Counted from the first letter of the stretch, positions 23,142-36,171 are shown. The stretch: 64,000 nucleotides of DNA from Inia geoffrensis (GCA_036417435.1 CM070915.1:80415799-80479798); one strand, 5' to 3'. Notes: generated from the sequence alone by a model not told the origin. Made by a program: numbers and translations.

Positions 23142-25470
23142 CAGGGACACCTCGTTTTATTGACCTTTATTGTGCTTCGCAGATACTGCTTTTTTTTAAA
23201 CAAACTGAAGGTCTGTGGCAACCCAGTGTCAAGCAGATCTATCAGCGCCATCCTTCCAACAGCATTTGCTCACTTTGTGTCTCTGTGTCACTTTTTGGTA
23301 ATTCTCGTAATATTTCACACTTTTCATTTACTACTGTATTATTCTATGGTGATCTGTGATCAGTCGTCATTGATGTTACTATCGCAATTGTTTTGGGGTG
23401 CCACGAACTGCACCCACATGAGATGGAACATTAATCAACAAATGTTGTGTGTTCTGCCTCTGCTCCACCAATGGCCGTTCCCCCCGGGGTCTCTACCTTC
23501 CCTATGCCTCTCTTTTCCCTGAGATACAACAATACTGAAATTAGGCCAGTTAAGAACCCTACAATGTCCTCTAAGTGTTCAAGTGAAAGGAAGAGTTGCA
23601 CACCTCTTACTTCAAGTCAAAAGCTAGAAGTGATCACACTTAGTGAGGAAGGCATGTCGAAAGCCAAGACAGGCCAGAAGCTGGGCCTCTTGAGCCAAAC
23701 AGCCAAGCTGTGAATGCCAAGGAAAAGTTCTTGAAGGAAATTAAAAGTGCTACTTCAGTGAACACACAAAATGCTAAGAAACTGAAACAGACTTATTGCT
23801 GATTTAACTCTCCTCAATTCTATGAAGGCTGATACAGGTGAGGAAGGTGCAGAAGAAAAGTTTAAAGCTAGCAGAGGTTGGTTCACGAGGCTTAAGGAGA
23901 TAAGTCATCTCCGTGACATAAAAGTGCAGAAGGTCAAGCAGTGAGTGCTGATGTAGAGGCTGTACCAGGTCATCCAGACCATCTAGCAGATAATTCATGA
24001 TGATGGTTACACTAAATAACAGATTTTTAATGCAGATGAAACAGCCTTCTACTAGAAGAAGATGCCATCTAGGACTTTCATAGCTAAAGAGGAGAAATCA
24101 ATGCCTGGCTTCAAAGCTACAAAGGACAGGCTGACTGTCTTGTTACGGGCTAAAACAGCTGGTGACTTGAAGTTAAGCCAATGTGCATCGACCATTCTGA
24201 AGATCTTAAGACGCTTAAGAATTATGCTAAATCTACTCTGCCTGTGCTCTATAAACAGAACAAAGTCTGGATGACAGCACATCTGTTTACAACATAGTTT
24301 ACTGAATATTTTAAACCCACTGCTGAGACCTACTCCTCAGAAAAAATGACTCCTCTCAAAATATTACTATTCATTGACAATGCACCTGGTCACCCAAGAG
24401 CTCTGATGAAGATGTTGTACAATGGAATGGATGTTGTACAATGGAATGAATGTTGTTTTCATGCCTGCTAACACAACATCCACTCTGCAGCCCATGGATC
24501 AAGGAATAATTTCAACTTTCTAGTCTTATTATTTAAGAAGTTCATTTTGCAAGGCTACAGCTGCTATTGACAGTGATTCCTCTGATGGATCTGGGCAAAG
24601 TCACCTGAAAACCTTCTGAAAAGGATTCTCCATTCTTGATGCCATTAAGAACATTCATGATTCATGCATGGGAAAAGGTCAAAATATCCACAGTAACAGG
24701 AGTTTGGAAGAAGTGGATCCTGACCCTCATGGATGACTTTGAGGGGTTCAAGACTTCAGTGGAGGAAAGACTGCAGATGTGGTGAAAACAGCAAGAGAAA
24801 TAGAACTAGAGGTGGAACCTGAAGATGTGACTGAATTGCTGCAATCTCAGGATAACTCTTAACAGGTGAGGAGCTGCTGCTTATGGATGTGCAAAGAAAG
24901 TGATTTCTTGAGATGGAATCTACTCCTGGTGAAGGGGCTGTGAAGACTGTTGAAATGGCAACAAAGGACTTAGAACATTACAAAAACTTAGTTGATAAAG
25001 CAGCCGCAAGGTTTGAGAGGACTGACTTCAATTCTGAAAGACGTTCTCCTGTGGCTAAAGCGCTATCGAGCAGCATTGCAAGCTCCAGAGAAATCGTTTA
25101 TGAAAGAAAGAGTCGATCAATGCAGCAAACTTCATTGTTGCCTCATTTCAAGAAACTGCCACACCAACCCCAGCCTTCAGTGAGTAGCCATCAACACTGA
25201 AGCGAGATCCTCCACCAGCAAAAATACACGACTTGCTGAATGAAGGCTCCGATGATGGTTAGCATTTTTTCTGCAATAAAGTATCTTTTAATTAGGGTAT
25301 GTATATTGTTTATTTTAGATATAATGCTGTTGCACACTTAATAAACAACAGTGTAAACATAACTTTTATACGCACTGGGAAACCAAAACATTCGTGTGAC
25401 TTTTGCTTGTGATATCTGCTTTACTGTGGTGGTCTGGAACTGCACCTTCAGTGTCTTCGAGGTGTGCCTG
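23142..25470 (+). mobile_element. Tigger1 DNA transposon, nearly full length
   Basis: This pogo-superfamily element is 2,329 bp against about 2.4 kb for the Tigger1 consensus. The terminal inverted repeats read cagggacacctcg and, reversed, caggcacacctcg (12 of 13 matching). They are flanked by TA on the left and a mutated TG on the right. The decayed transposase runs on the plus strand in several frames. The helix-turn-helix N-terminus is at 23,564-23,713 (SQKLEVITLSEEGMSKAKTG). A DDE-region fragment at 24,062-24,274 contains MPGFKATKDRLTVLL, the '[11 protein letters not shown]' motif is encoded at about 24,371-24,404, and the C-terminus is at 24,913-25,200. Stops and shifts make it inactive. 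Confidence 0.95.
24410..24452 (+). repeat. Small tandem duplication inside Tigger1
   Basis: The string gatgttgtacaatggaatg is directly repeated, with a third partial copy following. It is a slippage event after the element died. Confidence 0.85.
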
Positions 25471-27405
25471 TGTTTCTTTCACACATTTTTACTTCTCTCT
25501 TTTCGATTCTTTGCAACTCCTTTGGTAGATGTGAAGGATTCCAATTGCCTTCTTTGGGCTTTCCTAGACTCCAGAGGCTGGAAGAAAGCTCTATGCATCT
25601 CCGGTTCCCTGCAGCTAGAATTCCTCCTGCAACTTAGGACCTGTCAATCAAAGGCAGAAGTGATGCCAAGGCAGAGGGGTCTGATCTTGCCACTTCTGCT
25701 GCCAAGCATGACATTAACAAAGATCTCAGGGTCTGGGCAATTGCTCTGAAGGGTCAAAAGGCAGAAAAGAGGCACCACCAGGAGTGGCTGCGGAGTTGGT
25801 GGAGAGCTGGAGCACAGACGCACAGCTGCGGGAGGGGCAGCGGCTCTCACGGTGGCCTGGCTCTTCAGCATTGCTTTGAGAGTCTTTCCTAAAGGTCCAG
25901 CACAGAGTCTGTTTCTTCACTTTTCCCAAAGCTTCTATAAGCTTTCTGAACCCTGTGATAAACCTCTTTCTGTCTATGTGAAGCGGAGTAGATGCCTTTG
26001 TCACCGAGCCTAACTCCTTCAACTATGCAGATGCCAACGCGAAGTAGATCGTGGGGGAAGGGAGTGGTATACACTCTTCCCTGGATAAATGAATGACCAT
26101 CACAAAGGCAAAAACAAAGCATGAACAAAACAAACCTGTGTTCACTGTTGTAGGATACTGTAAGTTTCTGAGAGACAGGTGAGATCAGGACCGTACCAGT
26201 TCACGTATCTAAACCAGGAGTCCCTTGAGAGCAGAGACCCCGTGATTTTTTTTGACTTGGGCCTTTTAATATATAATCGTTGGGATGACCTAGGAGAAAA
26301 TCTACAAGAAAACATTACTTACGTGTCAAGAGCTATAGAATACCTACATGGAAACATGTCCTGAGAAAATGAGTGACACACACAACAAAGGAAGGGTGTA
26401 CCCAGATTAGTTTTTCTTTCTTTCTATTTATTGCTTAGTACAATTTTCATTAGACAACCACCACTAAATACATCTCAGCTAAGAATACCAAATTTTCATA
26501 AAAACATTATTTGTGATGCTAAAAAAAAAAACTCTTACTATTTGGCAATCAGTAGCTAAAATACCTAGTTTTTATCCAGCCAAACAATATTTTAAAAAGT
26601 ATTTGAGAATGCACATTCTTTTAATACCATAGTCACAGATCACAGAAACCATAGCATCTAGGCGCCAGAGTCTCATGAAACAAACGGTAAACTATTCAGA
26701 GGAGCCTTATTGTGCAGAAATACCCTGAAATGGTTCGACGACGTGGTGACGCTGGCACACAGCTAAGAGGCCCAGCAAAGCAGGGAGGGGGGCTGCCGGG
26801 ATCCGCAGCGGAGACACTGAGACTCCTCCAGAAACCCTTGTGACAGCAGTAAGTGAGAAACCTGTTGTCTACGGAAAGAGAGGTCGAGGGTGATACTGAA
26901 AACTGTCTGAGACACAGAAATGAGGACAAAAGCTAAAGAAAGCTCTACGTAGAGAACAATTCTGAGAGAAGGACCTTTTCCTTGGGCTACAGACAATCCT
27001 GCCCATGCTGAGAGCTACACATCAAACATTCCAGAACTGAGCACTCCTCTTTCTGAAGCTTCTATCTGGCCATGACTACTGAAGCTGGTTGCAATCCTGT
27101 AATGCTTTAAAATGTACTTGTATTTTCTTAACCTTCCTGTGTTTTGTGGCTCAAAACCATTCTCCAACAAAAGGAACTCCTTGGAGGTATGGCTGATTCT
27201 AGGCCTGGGGCAGGAAACAAACAAGATGAGCCTGGAGCATCATGTAGTGTCAGGAAGTAAGAAAATGCTGAAAACAAAGCAAAGCCAAACCGAAAACCCA
27301 CAATGACAGGAGTACATCAAAGAGACAAGGAGTCAGCGCAAAGAGCTTCAGTGGCCAAAGCTGGACCAATCTGAGCAAACAGAGTAAGTAAAACAGTATT
27401 GGATT
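25471..27405. other. Intronic stretch without recognised feature
   Basis: I can name no repeat, RNA gene or exon. Open frames such as 25,726-26,128 on the minus strand lack homology or splice support. Confidence 0.5.
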
Positions 27406-27995
27406 ATAACCCAAATATAAAATAAAAATTCATGCGTCCATACTGATCTAAATAATTGAAAAAATAAGTGAGGGAGAAGAGAAATCTGCTCTGCAGAGGA
27501 ACTCTGAATCATTACTCCCCTGGCACGGAGGGCGTCAGAACTGGCGCCTTAGGGGGCGGCTGTACAGACTGGCTTCCTTCCAAGGACTTCAGGGCGAGCA
27601 GGGGAGAGGTGTAACCTCCCAGTGGAGACCACCTCAGCCAGCAATCAAAGCCAACAGTGACAGGTCATGCGGACAGCAGGCACCCTGATACGGTGTGACC
27701 AAAATGCGTGCTTCCTCCCCTGAACCCACAAACCCCAGTCTAATCCTGAGTAATCAGATAAACTCCAGTTCAGGGGGTTCTACAAAATACCTGACCAGTG
27801 CCCCTCGAAACTGTCAAGGCATCAAAAACTGGGAAAGTCTGAGGAACTATCACAGCCCAGAGGAGGCTAAAGAGACACGACCACTAAATGTGATGTGGTC
27901 CCTGGATGGGGTCCAGGGGTAGAATAAAAACATTAAGGGAAAATCTAAGGAAATGTGAGTAAAGTAAGAACTTTGGTTAATTAAAAAAAAGAAAA
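27406..27995 (+). mobile_element. L1M (L1ME-like) 3'-UTR fragment
   Basis: The text 'aggaggctaaagagacacga', 'ctggatggggtccaggggta', 'acattaagggaaaatctaag' is the end region of an old L1M subfamily. It is similar in wording to 46,905-47,365. Confidence 0.65.
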
Positions 27996-28189
27996 ATCAC
28001 ATCTACATACTTTCAAAAAGTAGTATATATCTGTGGCAGACATTATTTCAGTCTATGTAGACAATGATAACTGTTATGTGGATTCCAGGACCCCTCGCCC
28101 TAAAGCTGAAGCCTCCAGTAGAGATTTGGTGATCAGCGCTACACTGGGAAGGAATAATAGTTTTCCATTTTCTTTAGCTTTATTTTTTC

Positions 28190-28265
28190 CAGTTTTATTG
28201 AGATACAACTGACATACAGCACTGTGTAAGTTTAAAGCATACAGCATAACGGGATAATATTTTTC
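28190..28265 (-). mobile_element. L1 3'-end scrap, antisense
   Basis: 'ttttattgagatacaactga' and 'gtgtaagtttaaagcataca' are reverse L1M 3'-UTR phrases. Confidence 0.7.
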
Positions 28266-29500
28266 TTGACTAGCATGACTATTTTACTCTTTTGTTACTA
28301 GTTCATGTTTCTAAATTGCTACAGTTTTAGATTTAACCTCATGTCTCAGCACAGCATTCACGAATTGCTTAGAAAGCTTTCCTGACTCCATTTCCATGTG
28401 CACAGGGAAATAGCTCCCTTTGCGGACGGGCTACCTTGCCCGCGGCCGCACAGAAAGCCAACGAGTGTGTCTGCCCAATCTTCACCCCATGGGATGTGGG
28501 TCTGCATGCAGGCCTCCTAACTCCCTCCCAGGGGTCAGAGGCATTTTCGCTCAAATAGCCTCTTCTTAGGGTAATCTTGTTTTTTAATATTTGATGCTTG
28601 CTTATAGTTCTTCCACAGCTCTTTTTAACCGATGACAGAGCAAACTTTGGGGTCCCACTGTCAAGTAAAGTGTTACCTGATGATAGATATGCTTTCCTGG
28701 GGCGAGGTGTTTAATTTTTACAGCCAGAAATAAAAGAGATTCACTAGAAACTTGCTAGTTATCCCCATGGATGGTGCAAACTTTCCTCTAGCCATTGAAT
28801 GCTCCACTATTTCATTTCTGTGGCTAACAAACTGCAAAGCAGAAACCAGAGGCTGCAATCCTGTCGACAAATAATACCTCGTGAAAGACGAGGCAGCCAA
28901 CGCTGCAGGACCAGGATCCAGCTGGCAGCACCAGCACAGGTCCCGGGCGGGTGAGGGCATGCTCTCCTGCGCCAGGCAGGCAGCATGACGCTCAAAGAGA
29001 AACAGTGCCTGCAGTGAACACCTCTGCTGACTTCAGGTAGGTAAGGAGTAGAGGTTTTCCCTTGAAGGGTTACAGAGACTCAGAACATGAAGAGTTTTCT
29101 CTCACTTTTGTATGTGGAAAAGTTTCTTTTCTTTGGTTTTTGCATCTAGGATCTAGCTGAGAATCTAGCTGAGATCATCTCTAAAGTTCACTATGCTTTT
29201 TTCAAGCCATGATGCTGCTGTGTACTTTGAACGTGCTCAGTGAGTATTAGCTGATAGTGCTGGTGAATACAGGCAGTAGACAGCTCGCTCTCTCTGTCCC
29301 CTCTCCTCTCCCGTCAGCCACACTTGAGCCTGGCCCCGCTTTCTATGTGAGGGATGCAGACCTGAATGAAACAATTTCTTATATTGATGCTTTATAGTCC
29401 AGTGGGACCCACAGAAAGATAAACTCAGATTTGTTAAAGTAGTTCATGATATGTCCCAACATGGGGAAAGTAAAAGGTATTAAAAATCCAAAACCCTTGG
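28266..29500. other. Intronic stretch without recognised feature
   Basis: Mixed sequence with GC-richer parts at 28.4-28.5 and 28.85-29.0 kb. Nothing assignable was seen. Confidence 0.5.
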
Positions 29501-29504
29501 TTTA

Positions 29505-30235
29505 AAATTCAACACAGAAGCACCAATCAAAACGGCTGAATAAAACACAGTGACGGCGCCAAGCACTGGTGACACTGCTCAGAGACTGGGTCCCTCGCAC
29601 ACTGCTGGCAGGAAGGCAGATGCTGCAGCCACTCTGGAACAGTGCGGCAGCTTCTCATTGAACTGAACCTGTAACTGACCTACCACCCAGAAACTGCACT
29701 CCGGGGCGTTTGTCCAGAGAAACGAAAACAGGTTCACACAAAAGCCTGTATACACGGACGCTCACAGAAGCTTTATTCATAACAGCCCTGAAGTCCTCCA
29801 ACAGCGAGACGCTAGGTCCAACTGCAGGGCGTCCAGAGCCAGGAGCACGCTCAGCACCAGAAAGGGACGGACACCACTGACTCAGAGACAACTCAGGTGG
29901 ACCTCCAGGGAATCACGCTGCGTGAAAAAGGCCAATCCTCAAAGATTACACACTGTACATCTATACAACACTTACATAATACTCTTGAAAGGAGAACATG
30001 ATAGAAAGGGAGAACAGGTGGGCGGCTGCCAGGCACTGGGGTGGGGCGGGAGGGAGGTGGGACAGAGGGAAGGGGGTGTGATTATGAAAGGGCAACAGAA
30101 GGGATTTTGTGGCGATGGAACCGTGTGGAGCATACACGAACCTACACTGCATCACTTCTTATAACTCCATGTGACTCTCCAATGATCTCAGCAAAAATTC
30201 TAATTAAGAAAAAAACAAAAAAACTACCAGAGATA
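29505..30235 (+). mobile_element. L1 ORF2 C-terminus and 3' UTR fragment
   Basis: The order of L1 3' landmarks is kept: 'actggtgacactgctcagag', 'cacactgctggcaggaaggc', 'gaagctttattcataacagc', 'tacacactgtacatctatac', and a G-rich block followed by '...gggcaacagaagggat'. It is CpG-rich for an old L1 but full of changes. Confidence 0.7.
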
Positions 30236-31285
30236 ACACAATGTGAAAAACTCTACTGAACATAATTACAGCATTCACTCCCCAAATACACCTGTGGGCT
30301 CTGCTGTACAATTAAGGAAAATGACCATTACTTCCACCATAAACCCTGACCAACAGGACACGAGAAGCAGTGAGACCTGAAGCCGAGGATCTGTCTCACC
30401 AGCACCTTCCTGGCCCCGCCGGGGACAGTGCCTGTTCACCCAGGACAGCACGGGCCTCCCAGCCACATCCTCCTCTAACTCACACAGCCCAGGAAGGTCA
30501 GGGAGACGCATCCACATGTCGGAGGCAAAACAGGACACGCACACTGAAGCCAAGGCCTATGTTTTCTCTCTTCTGGGTTTGCTCTAAGTGGTAATATTTT
30601 AGTCTTAATATACAAATAGTTCTACACAGTGACCTCTGACTAGAAGGGATGTTTCTTCCCTCTGTTTTTCCTTCATCTTTGAAATCTACTTTCCCACATT
30701 TTTATACCTGTTTTTGTGTGTGTGTGTGTGTGTGTGTTTTTAAAAAAAAAACATGTCCCTGTCTAGTCTTAAAAAGGAAAAAAACAAACAAACCCATCTT
30801 TCAAATCATCTCATATGCATCTGGTAGCATGGCATGGAGGTCCAGCAACAGGGAGTAGCACTGTCCTTGTTTTCATGGTGCTGTTAGCCCTGTTACTGTC
30901 CCTTTCCTAAGAAAAGCACTGCCACCCACATGGCCAGAAGCTGCAAGAGGTGACGTGAAATGCTCAGGGACTTTTACTTTCTTTCTTCATCAAAGAGTTT
31001 ACGCAATTTTATGACTGGATACATGACTGGCTTTTTGCTTAAAAATGTTCTAGACATCAAGAAACAATGTTATCAACATTACATTTTCCAAATACCAGAT
31101 TATAGCCACCTGTTTCGACAGCTGACAGTAACTGCTCACACTTCAAATAAAAATATTACCTGTAGTTTTTCTATTATCAGTGCCAGTGCAGGCTGCACCA
31201 GAGTGAGTGAGAGTAACCATGCTTATGCTATAACCAGTGGTAGCTACAGAATGTGAAATACCTTGGCTGCTACATTTAGAACAGC
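30236..31285. other. Intronic stretch with a TG microsatellite
   Basis: Apart from the (TG)n tract at 30.7 kb, I recognise no element. Confidence 0.5.
30715..30737 (+). repeat. (TG)n microsatellite
   Basis: About eleven perfect TG units followed by T and A runs. Confidence 0.93.
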
Positions 31286-31289
31286 AAAT

Positions 31290-31550
31290 TGCTCAGAGGC
31301 ACACAGACTCGGTTTTGAGTTCCAGCTCTGCCCCAGACAAGTCTCCGGCCTCCTGCCCTGTTAGCGGTCTCCTCTGAGCAATGGGAAAACTCACACCCAT
31401 CTTTCCCAGGTGCTGGCCTTTTCCATCACTGCTGTGCAGAGTGCCACTGGCAGGTATTGCATGGATATTTTATGTGCTTAATTAGCCCCTCAAACAAGCA
31501 AACAAAAACACAAGCACTTGGCATACTGTAGGTTCTCAAACAAGTTCCCT
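31290..31550 (-). repeat. MIR SINE, antisense to the plus strand
   Basis: 'gttttgagttccagctctgc', 'tctgagcaatgggaaaactc' and 'cacttggcatactgtaggtt' match the reverse-strand MIR reading in order. Confidence 0.7.
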
Positions 31551-32949
31551 TTTTTCTCCCTTGTGTACACAGTCAAATTGAAATGTTGCACAGAGGCAGT
31601 AAAAATGATTACAGTGTGCTGACATTCTTTGGGCTAAGAACATAATGTTTCATAACTTCGGCTTAAGAGACGTATTATAAAAAAGACTAGAAGATAATAT
31701 ACAAAATGATTATACAGTGAATAGAATACTTTTTCGATTAGTGCAAATTTTGAAATTTTCTATAGATGTCACCATATTACTTTTATCCGTTAAAATTACA
31801 CAAAAATATTAATGGACCAGGCTGTCACTTCCATGGTCACATTATTTCATGCACAAGATGGGCTGTGAGCACAAGCAGTGCAGAGTGCAATGTTGAGCAA
31901 CGCTGCTTGTGGTGTAGTCCTGCCAAGCCTGGCCCACGCCTGGGTACCATGTGTTATCTCTCAAATTTCAGAGTAGGTAAAACTCTGCTGTTTGTTTGAC
32001 AAAGATGGGATGGTAGTTCAACTTGGCATTTCACTATCAGTAGAATCAATCACAGTACAGGACATCTCACAATTAAATTAAAATGTAAATTTTTCTTTTT
32101 TAATGGGGTGTAATGAAAAAAGTTGTGAAAAAACATTTCCTAACCCCCCTGACATTTTTCTAAAAATAGTCCATTCCAAAGGGTTTAACACAAAATATGT
32201 TCTGTTTGGGTGTTGGGGAGGGGGCTGTGTGTGCAGAATTCTCTCTCACATCTGTGACTCCTGCAAAAGTATCTGGCAGTACATTCAGTTCTGTGTCTTA
32301 AAACCTCACAAGGCCAATTTAAAAATAATATTATAAATGCTCACGGTATCATCACTTAACTAATCTAAAGCAACAAAACATTTGGCTCTTCAGTTCTCTC
32401 AGATCAGCCCGAGGTAATGGCTGAATCCTGGATTCTGGTCTCACTAGAAAGACTTAGCTTGTCACAGAGTAAATTTCATATAAATCAAGGAGCTGTATTT
32501 CACTGGCCTTCCAGAAAATAAAGTACAATTATAAATGAAAACCATATGTTGATTCTCTGAATTTCTGATGAGTTGTGAACCCTGAAAAATCAAGTAAGAA
32601 TTCTTCATCAGCCCTTCATTCCTTTTTCATATGATCGGAACAAATAAATCTAAACCTGTTTTTGAGATACAAAGGTACTCTTTCGCCGTTTGCCCTGCTG
32701 TATCTATTGTGACGATTCCTGAATCCAGTGCTTTTCTATGTTACTTTCTGGTTTAAAAATATGCAGTACTATTTGTGTGGTTTTAAAAATCCATTAACTA
32801 GCACATGAAATATGGAATTATGAGGAGGTAAGACCCATGTAATTGTAGACAAAAGCCTAAATTCTTATTTTCAAGAACTGTTTGTATGACCCCAGGACAG
32901 ACCTCCCTTCAAATCTACTGTAATGAGTAAGTTCAAAGCCTGAGGCCAG
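31551..32949. other. AT-rich intronic stretch without recognised feature
   Basis: About 1.4 kb of low-GC intron. No element or exon is recognised. Confidence 0.5.
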
Positions 32950-33490
32950 GGGCCGTGGCCTTTGCTGTCCCCACTGTTTCAAGGCCTGGGGGTCATGCAG
33001 AGGCTGCCAGGGATGCGCGGACCCACCTCCCCTGCCTCGGGCCCTCCCCTCTGGACGCCAGGTCGGCTCCAGGCTTGCCCCGACGCCTGCCGACCCCTGA
33101 GGGAGGCAGGTGACTTCCCGCGCCGTGACCGCTGCTCTCCTGCCTTTGAGCCCACGGGGCACACACGGTGGGCTGATCTCCATCCCCGGAAGGGCGGGCC
33201 AGTGATGCCGGCTCAGCCGCGAGCGTTCGGCTAGGCGCAGGGCCACAGTACCTGGACGAGAACGAGGCGCAGGAGAGGGCGACTCTTCTCTGCGACCTGC
33301 CGCCGCCCTGCACCCGGCGCGTGAGCCCGGACTTGGTGTGGGTGGCGCGCGGCCGCGCGGCCCACCCGTGGACCAGGTGATTCGGCGGCCTGGCCCGGCG
33401 GACGCGGAAGTTCGAGAAGTACCGCACGCGCGCCTGCCCGGGTCGGGAGACCGCGGGGCGCTAGGGAAGACGCGGGAAGCACAAACCCTG
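32950..33490. promoter_or_regulatory. CpG-rich, island-like block
   Basis: It is strikingly richer in GC and CpG than its surroundings. By hand count, 33,301-33,420 alone holds 20 CpG. A plus-strand frame is open from about 33,180 to 33,374, giving QYLDENEAQERATLLCD and then DLVWVARGRAAHPWTR. A single TGA follows, and the frame stays open with FGGLARRTRKFEKYRTRAC to a TAG near 33,463. I do not recognise the peptide. It could be an orphan CpG island, an alternative intragenic promoter or an old retrocopy of a CpG-rich gene. No poly(A) tail or target-site duplication was found. Long minus-strand frames here are by-products of high GC. Confidence 0.5.
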
Positions 33491-33855
33491 GGCTCCTTCC
33501 CGCTCCCCACTGCTTCTCTCAGAATCTGCATTAGCCCTGCTTCCACCCATACTCTGATTTACATTTTTTCCTTGGGCCTTCTATTTTCCCGCGTTCATTC
33601 TCTCACTCGCAAATCATAAATCCTGGTATAAAGGTTTGGTTTTTTTTTTCTTACTTTGGCTCCTAAGTTTGCTATGCTGCCTCTATCATTTTGTAATTCA
33701 ACGTATGAAGGCCATGTACACAGAGGAATCCCGACATTTCTACAGTCACATCATTTCACCACATGAGACAGAACTATTTTATCTGAAAATTAATATATTA
33801 CTTCATTAAGCACTTTAACTTTACACATTCTTTTTGTATGTAGTTCAAAAATACA

Positions 33856-34080
33856 GGGCTTCCCTGGTGGCGCAGTGGTTGAGAGTCCGCCTGCCGATGC
33901 AGGGGACGCGGGTTCGTGCCCCAGTCCGGGAAGATCCCACGTGCCGCGGAGCGGCTGGGCCCGTGAGCCATGGCCGCTGAGCCTGTGTCCGGAGCCTGTG
34001 CTCCGCAACGGGAGAGGCCACAACAGTGAGAGGACCGCGTACCGCAAAAAAAACAAAAACAAACAAACAAGAAAAAAACA
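33856..34080 (+). repeat. CHR SINE (short cetacean form)
   Basis: Complete head and CpG-rich body with an A-rich (CAAA)n tail. The 9-bp target-site duplication caaaaatac lies at 33,846-33,854 and 34,081-34,089. Confidence 0.95.
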
Positions 34081-34227
34081 CAAAAATACGTAAGCATATA
34101 CTTACACCTTCACGTGTTATCTTGATGAGCACTGTGGGAAGTTACAACTATAGTAAACACTGGCTGAAAATTCTCTTTTATCCTTCAAAGGAAATACGAG
34201 ACATAAAGAAATTCGCCTCTTTGTATA

Positions 34228-34420
34228 GATCATGGGTTGGCAAACTATGGCCTGTGGGCCAAATTCTTCCTGCCACCTGTCTTTGTAAATAAAGTTTCAT
34301 TGGAACCAGGCCATCTGTTCAGGCGTCCTTGCCCAGAGCTGCTTTCACACCACAGAGGCTGAGGTGAGGGACTGGGACAGCCTAAAGTACTGCGCTCGCC
34401 AGCCCTGCTCTATAAATGAG
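34228..34420 (+). mobile_element. hAT-type nonautonomous DNA transposon fossil
   Basis: It starts catgggttggcaaactatgg and continues 'cctgtgggccaaattcttcc' and 'aataaagtttcattggaacc', a widespread mammalian hAT MITE text. It ends with an inverted version, gctcgccagccctg. The flanking 8-bp duplication is not clearly preserved. The exact family name is uncertain. Confidence 0.65.
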
Positions 34421-34424
34421 AACC

Positions 34425-34510
34425 AAACGAAGCACCACCGTGAGCCGGGCACCTCACCTCTGCTCCTTTTAACCCCCTAAACAACCCTGTGAGGTGGATG
34501 ACAGTCCAGC
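34425..34510 (+). repeat. Possible MIR scrap
   Basis: 'tgagccgggcacctcacctc' and 'acaaccctgtgaggtggatg' resemble the MIR core. It is short and diverged. Confidence 0.45.
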
Positions 34511-35968
34511 CCCTAGCACCTCCCTACAAACGGAACCACGGAATCTCGGAGCCTGTCAGACCCTGTTCTGGGGAAAAAGCAAGCATCAGGAGGAATCAAG
34601 GACAATTCTGGATCCTGTGAGAGGCGGCTGCGTCTCCTCAAACAGCTGCTACAACTGTGACAGGAAGAATCTCAGCCCTTGTGTTTTCACGACTTCATCA
34701 TGTCAAATGCCTCAGCTCACTTCTGCCAATAAATCAGGTTTAAAAGAACACTATATTTTCTAATTTCTGGTGAGACTGATCCAGGAAGTAGCTGAGCCTC
34801 ACAGATTCTTGGCTACTTCGGAACACTAGCTAAATTGGTTTATCCTTTAATCCCCAAAACAAGCCACACAAGAATCCAATAAACACTCTCCATTCAAAAT
34901 GTTTTTATTTCCCATTTCCACTCCTATAGATAGAAATGAATATATGTACACACATTTATTTCCATCTAGCTATTAATGATGTCTAAAAAGTTAGATTTTG
35001 CCTTCAGTCAGAGTTCACCCCTTGAAAAGCTACAGCAATACAAACACTTCTATTTAATTTATCCAGAAATGCTTGGGTAAATTATTCTCTGCCCCCTATA
35101 AGATGATGATTCCTTGCTGTGGGCAGAGGAAAAACAACTTTCTCCACCCAATTTTTATAACACTGATGGGAAAACATCCTAGCTCTCTTCAAAAGCGTCA
35201 TCCAATGGAAGCATGATCTGTGAAGGATGGCTGCTTTAATAAGGAAAGCTATCTATATTTTTGTTTTCAAGGGTGATTTGAAGAGCACTCAGGGAGTTCC
35301 TGTGTTTTAATGGAACCCTTTTAAATCACATCTCATGACAGACTGGGTGAGTTCATGTAAACACAGTCGGTGGTATCATGAGTAACAAAATCTGTTTCCA
35401 TCAGAAGCCCTTTATCCTGCGTAAGAGACCTGTACACTAATAGGAGCCCAGGCTTGAGTTAACCAGCTACAGCTGGTTCAGTGCTATAAAAAGAACTAAT
35501 GAAAACACCAACACTGCCTCTCACCCCACTTCAGCCAGTGTGTCAAGGCTGCTCAGACAGCCCTTTCCAAATACTCTGTGAATGAGCCGGCTGAGCTTGC
35601 TTCTCTCAGTTGTTTACTGAATAGTATGGGCAGAGATGTGTGTGCAGGGATCACTGAGCAGAGGTGGAGAGGGCGGGACCACAGGATCTATTAGTGCATG
35701 AGGCCAATTTTCCGAATGATCTTGAATTTAGCTCTGTAACATATAGGAGGCAGAGAAAACTTTCAAAAGCAGAGCTAGAGTACTTTGAGCAATTTCTTAA
35801 GCACACATACACACTCTGAGTACTTAAGTTTTTGTCGTGCAAATGTATCATTAAATCTGAGATAAATTAATGCCTTATCAGATATTCTAAATTCTTAATT
35901 CAAAGTAAATAATTCCTTACTGACTGCTTTCCAAGAGGAAGCAATCATCTGATAAAGAAATGCTCACG
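34511..35968. other. Intronic stretch without recognised feature
   Basis: About 1.4 kb of moderately AT-rich intron. Nothing assignable was seen. Confidence 0.5.
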
Positions 35969-36171
35969 GGGCTTCCCTGGTGGCGCAGTGGTTGAGAGTC
36001 TGCCTGCCGATGCAGGGGACACGGGTTCGTGCCCCGGTCTGGGAGGATCCCACATGCCGTGGAGCGGCTGGGCCCGTGAGCCATGGCCGCTGAGCCTGCA
36101 CGTCCGGAGCCTGTGCTCCGCAACGGGAGAGGCCACAACAGCGAGAGCCCCGCGTACCGCAAAAAAAAAAG
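35969..36171 (+). repeat. CHR SINE (short cetacean form)
   Basis: Complete, with a short A tail. The perfect 14-bp target-site duplication aaagaaatgctcac lies at 35,954-35,967 and 36,172-36,185. Confidence 0.97.

Noticed and set aside
32857..33546. 229-codon minus-strand open frame
   Set aside because: Arg/Ser/Pro/Gly-rich composition is typical of antisense reading of CpG-rich DNA, and stop codons are rare there by composition.
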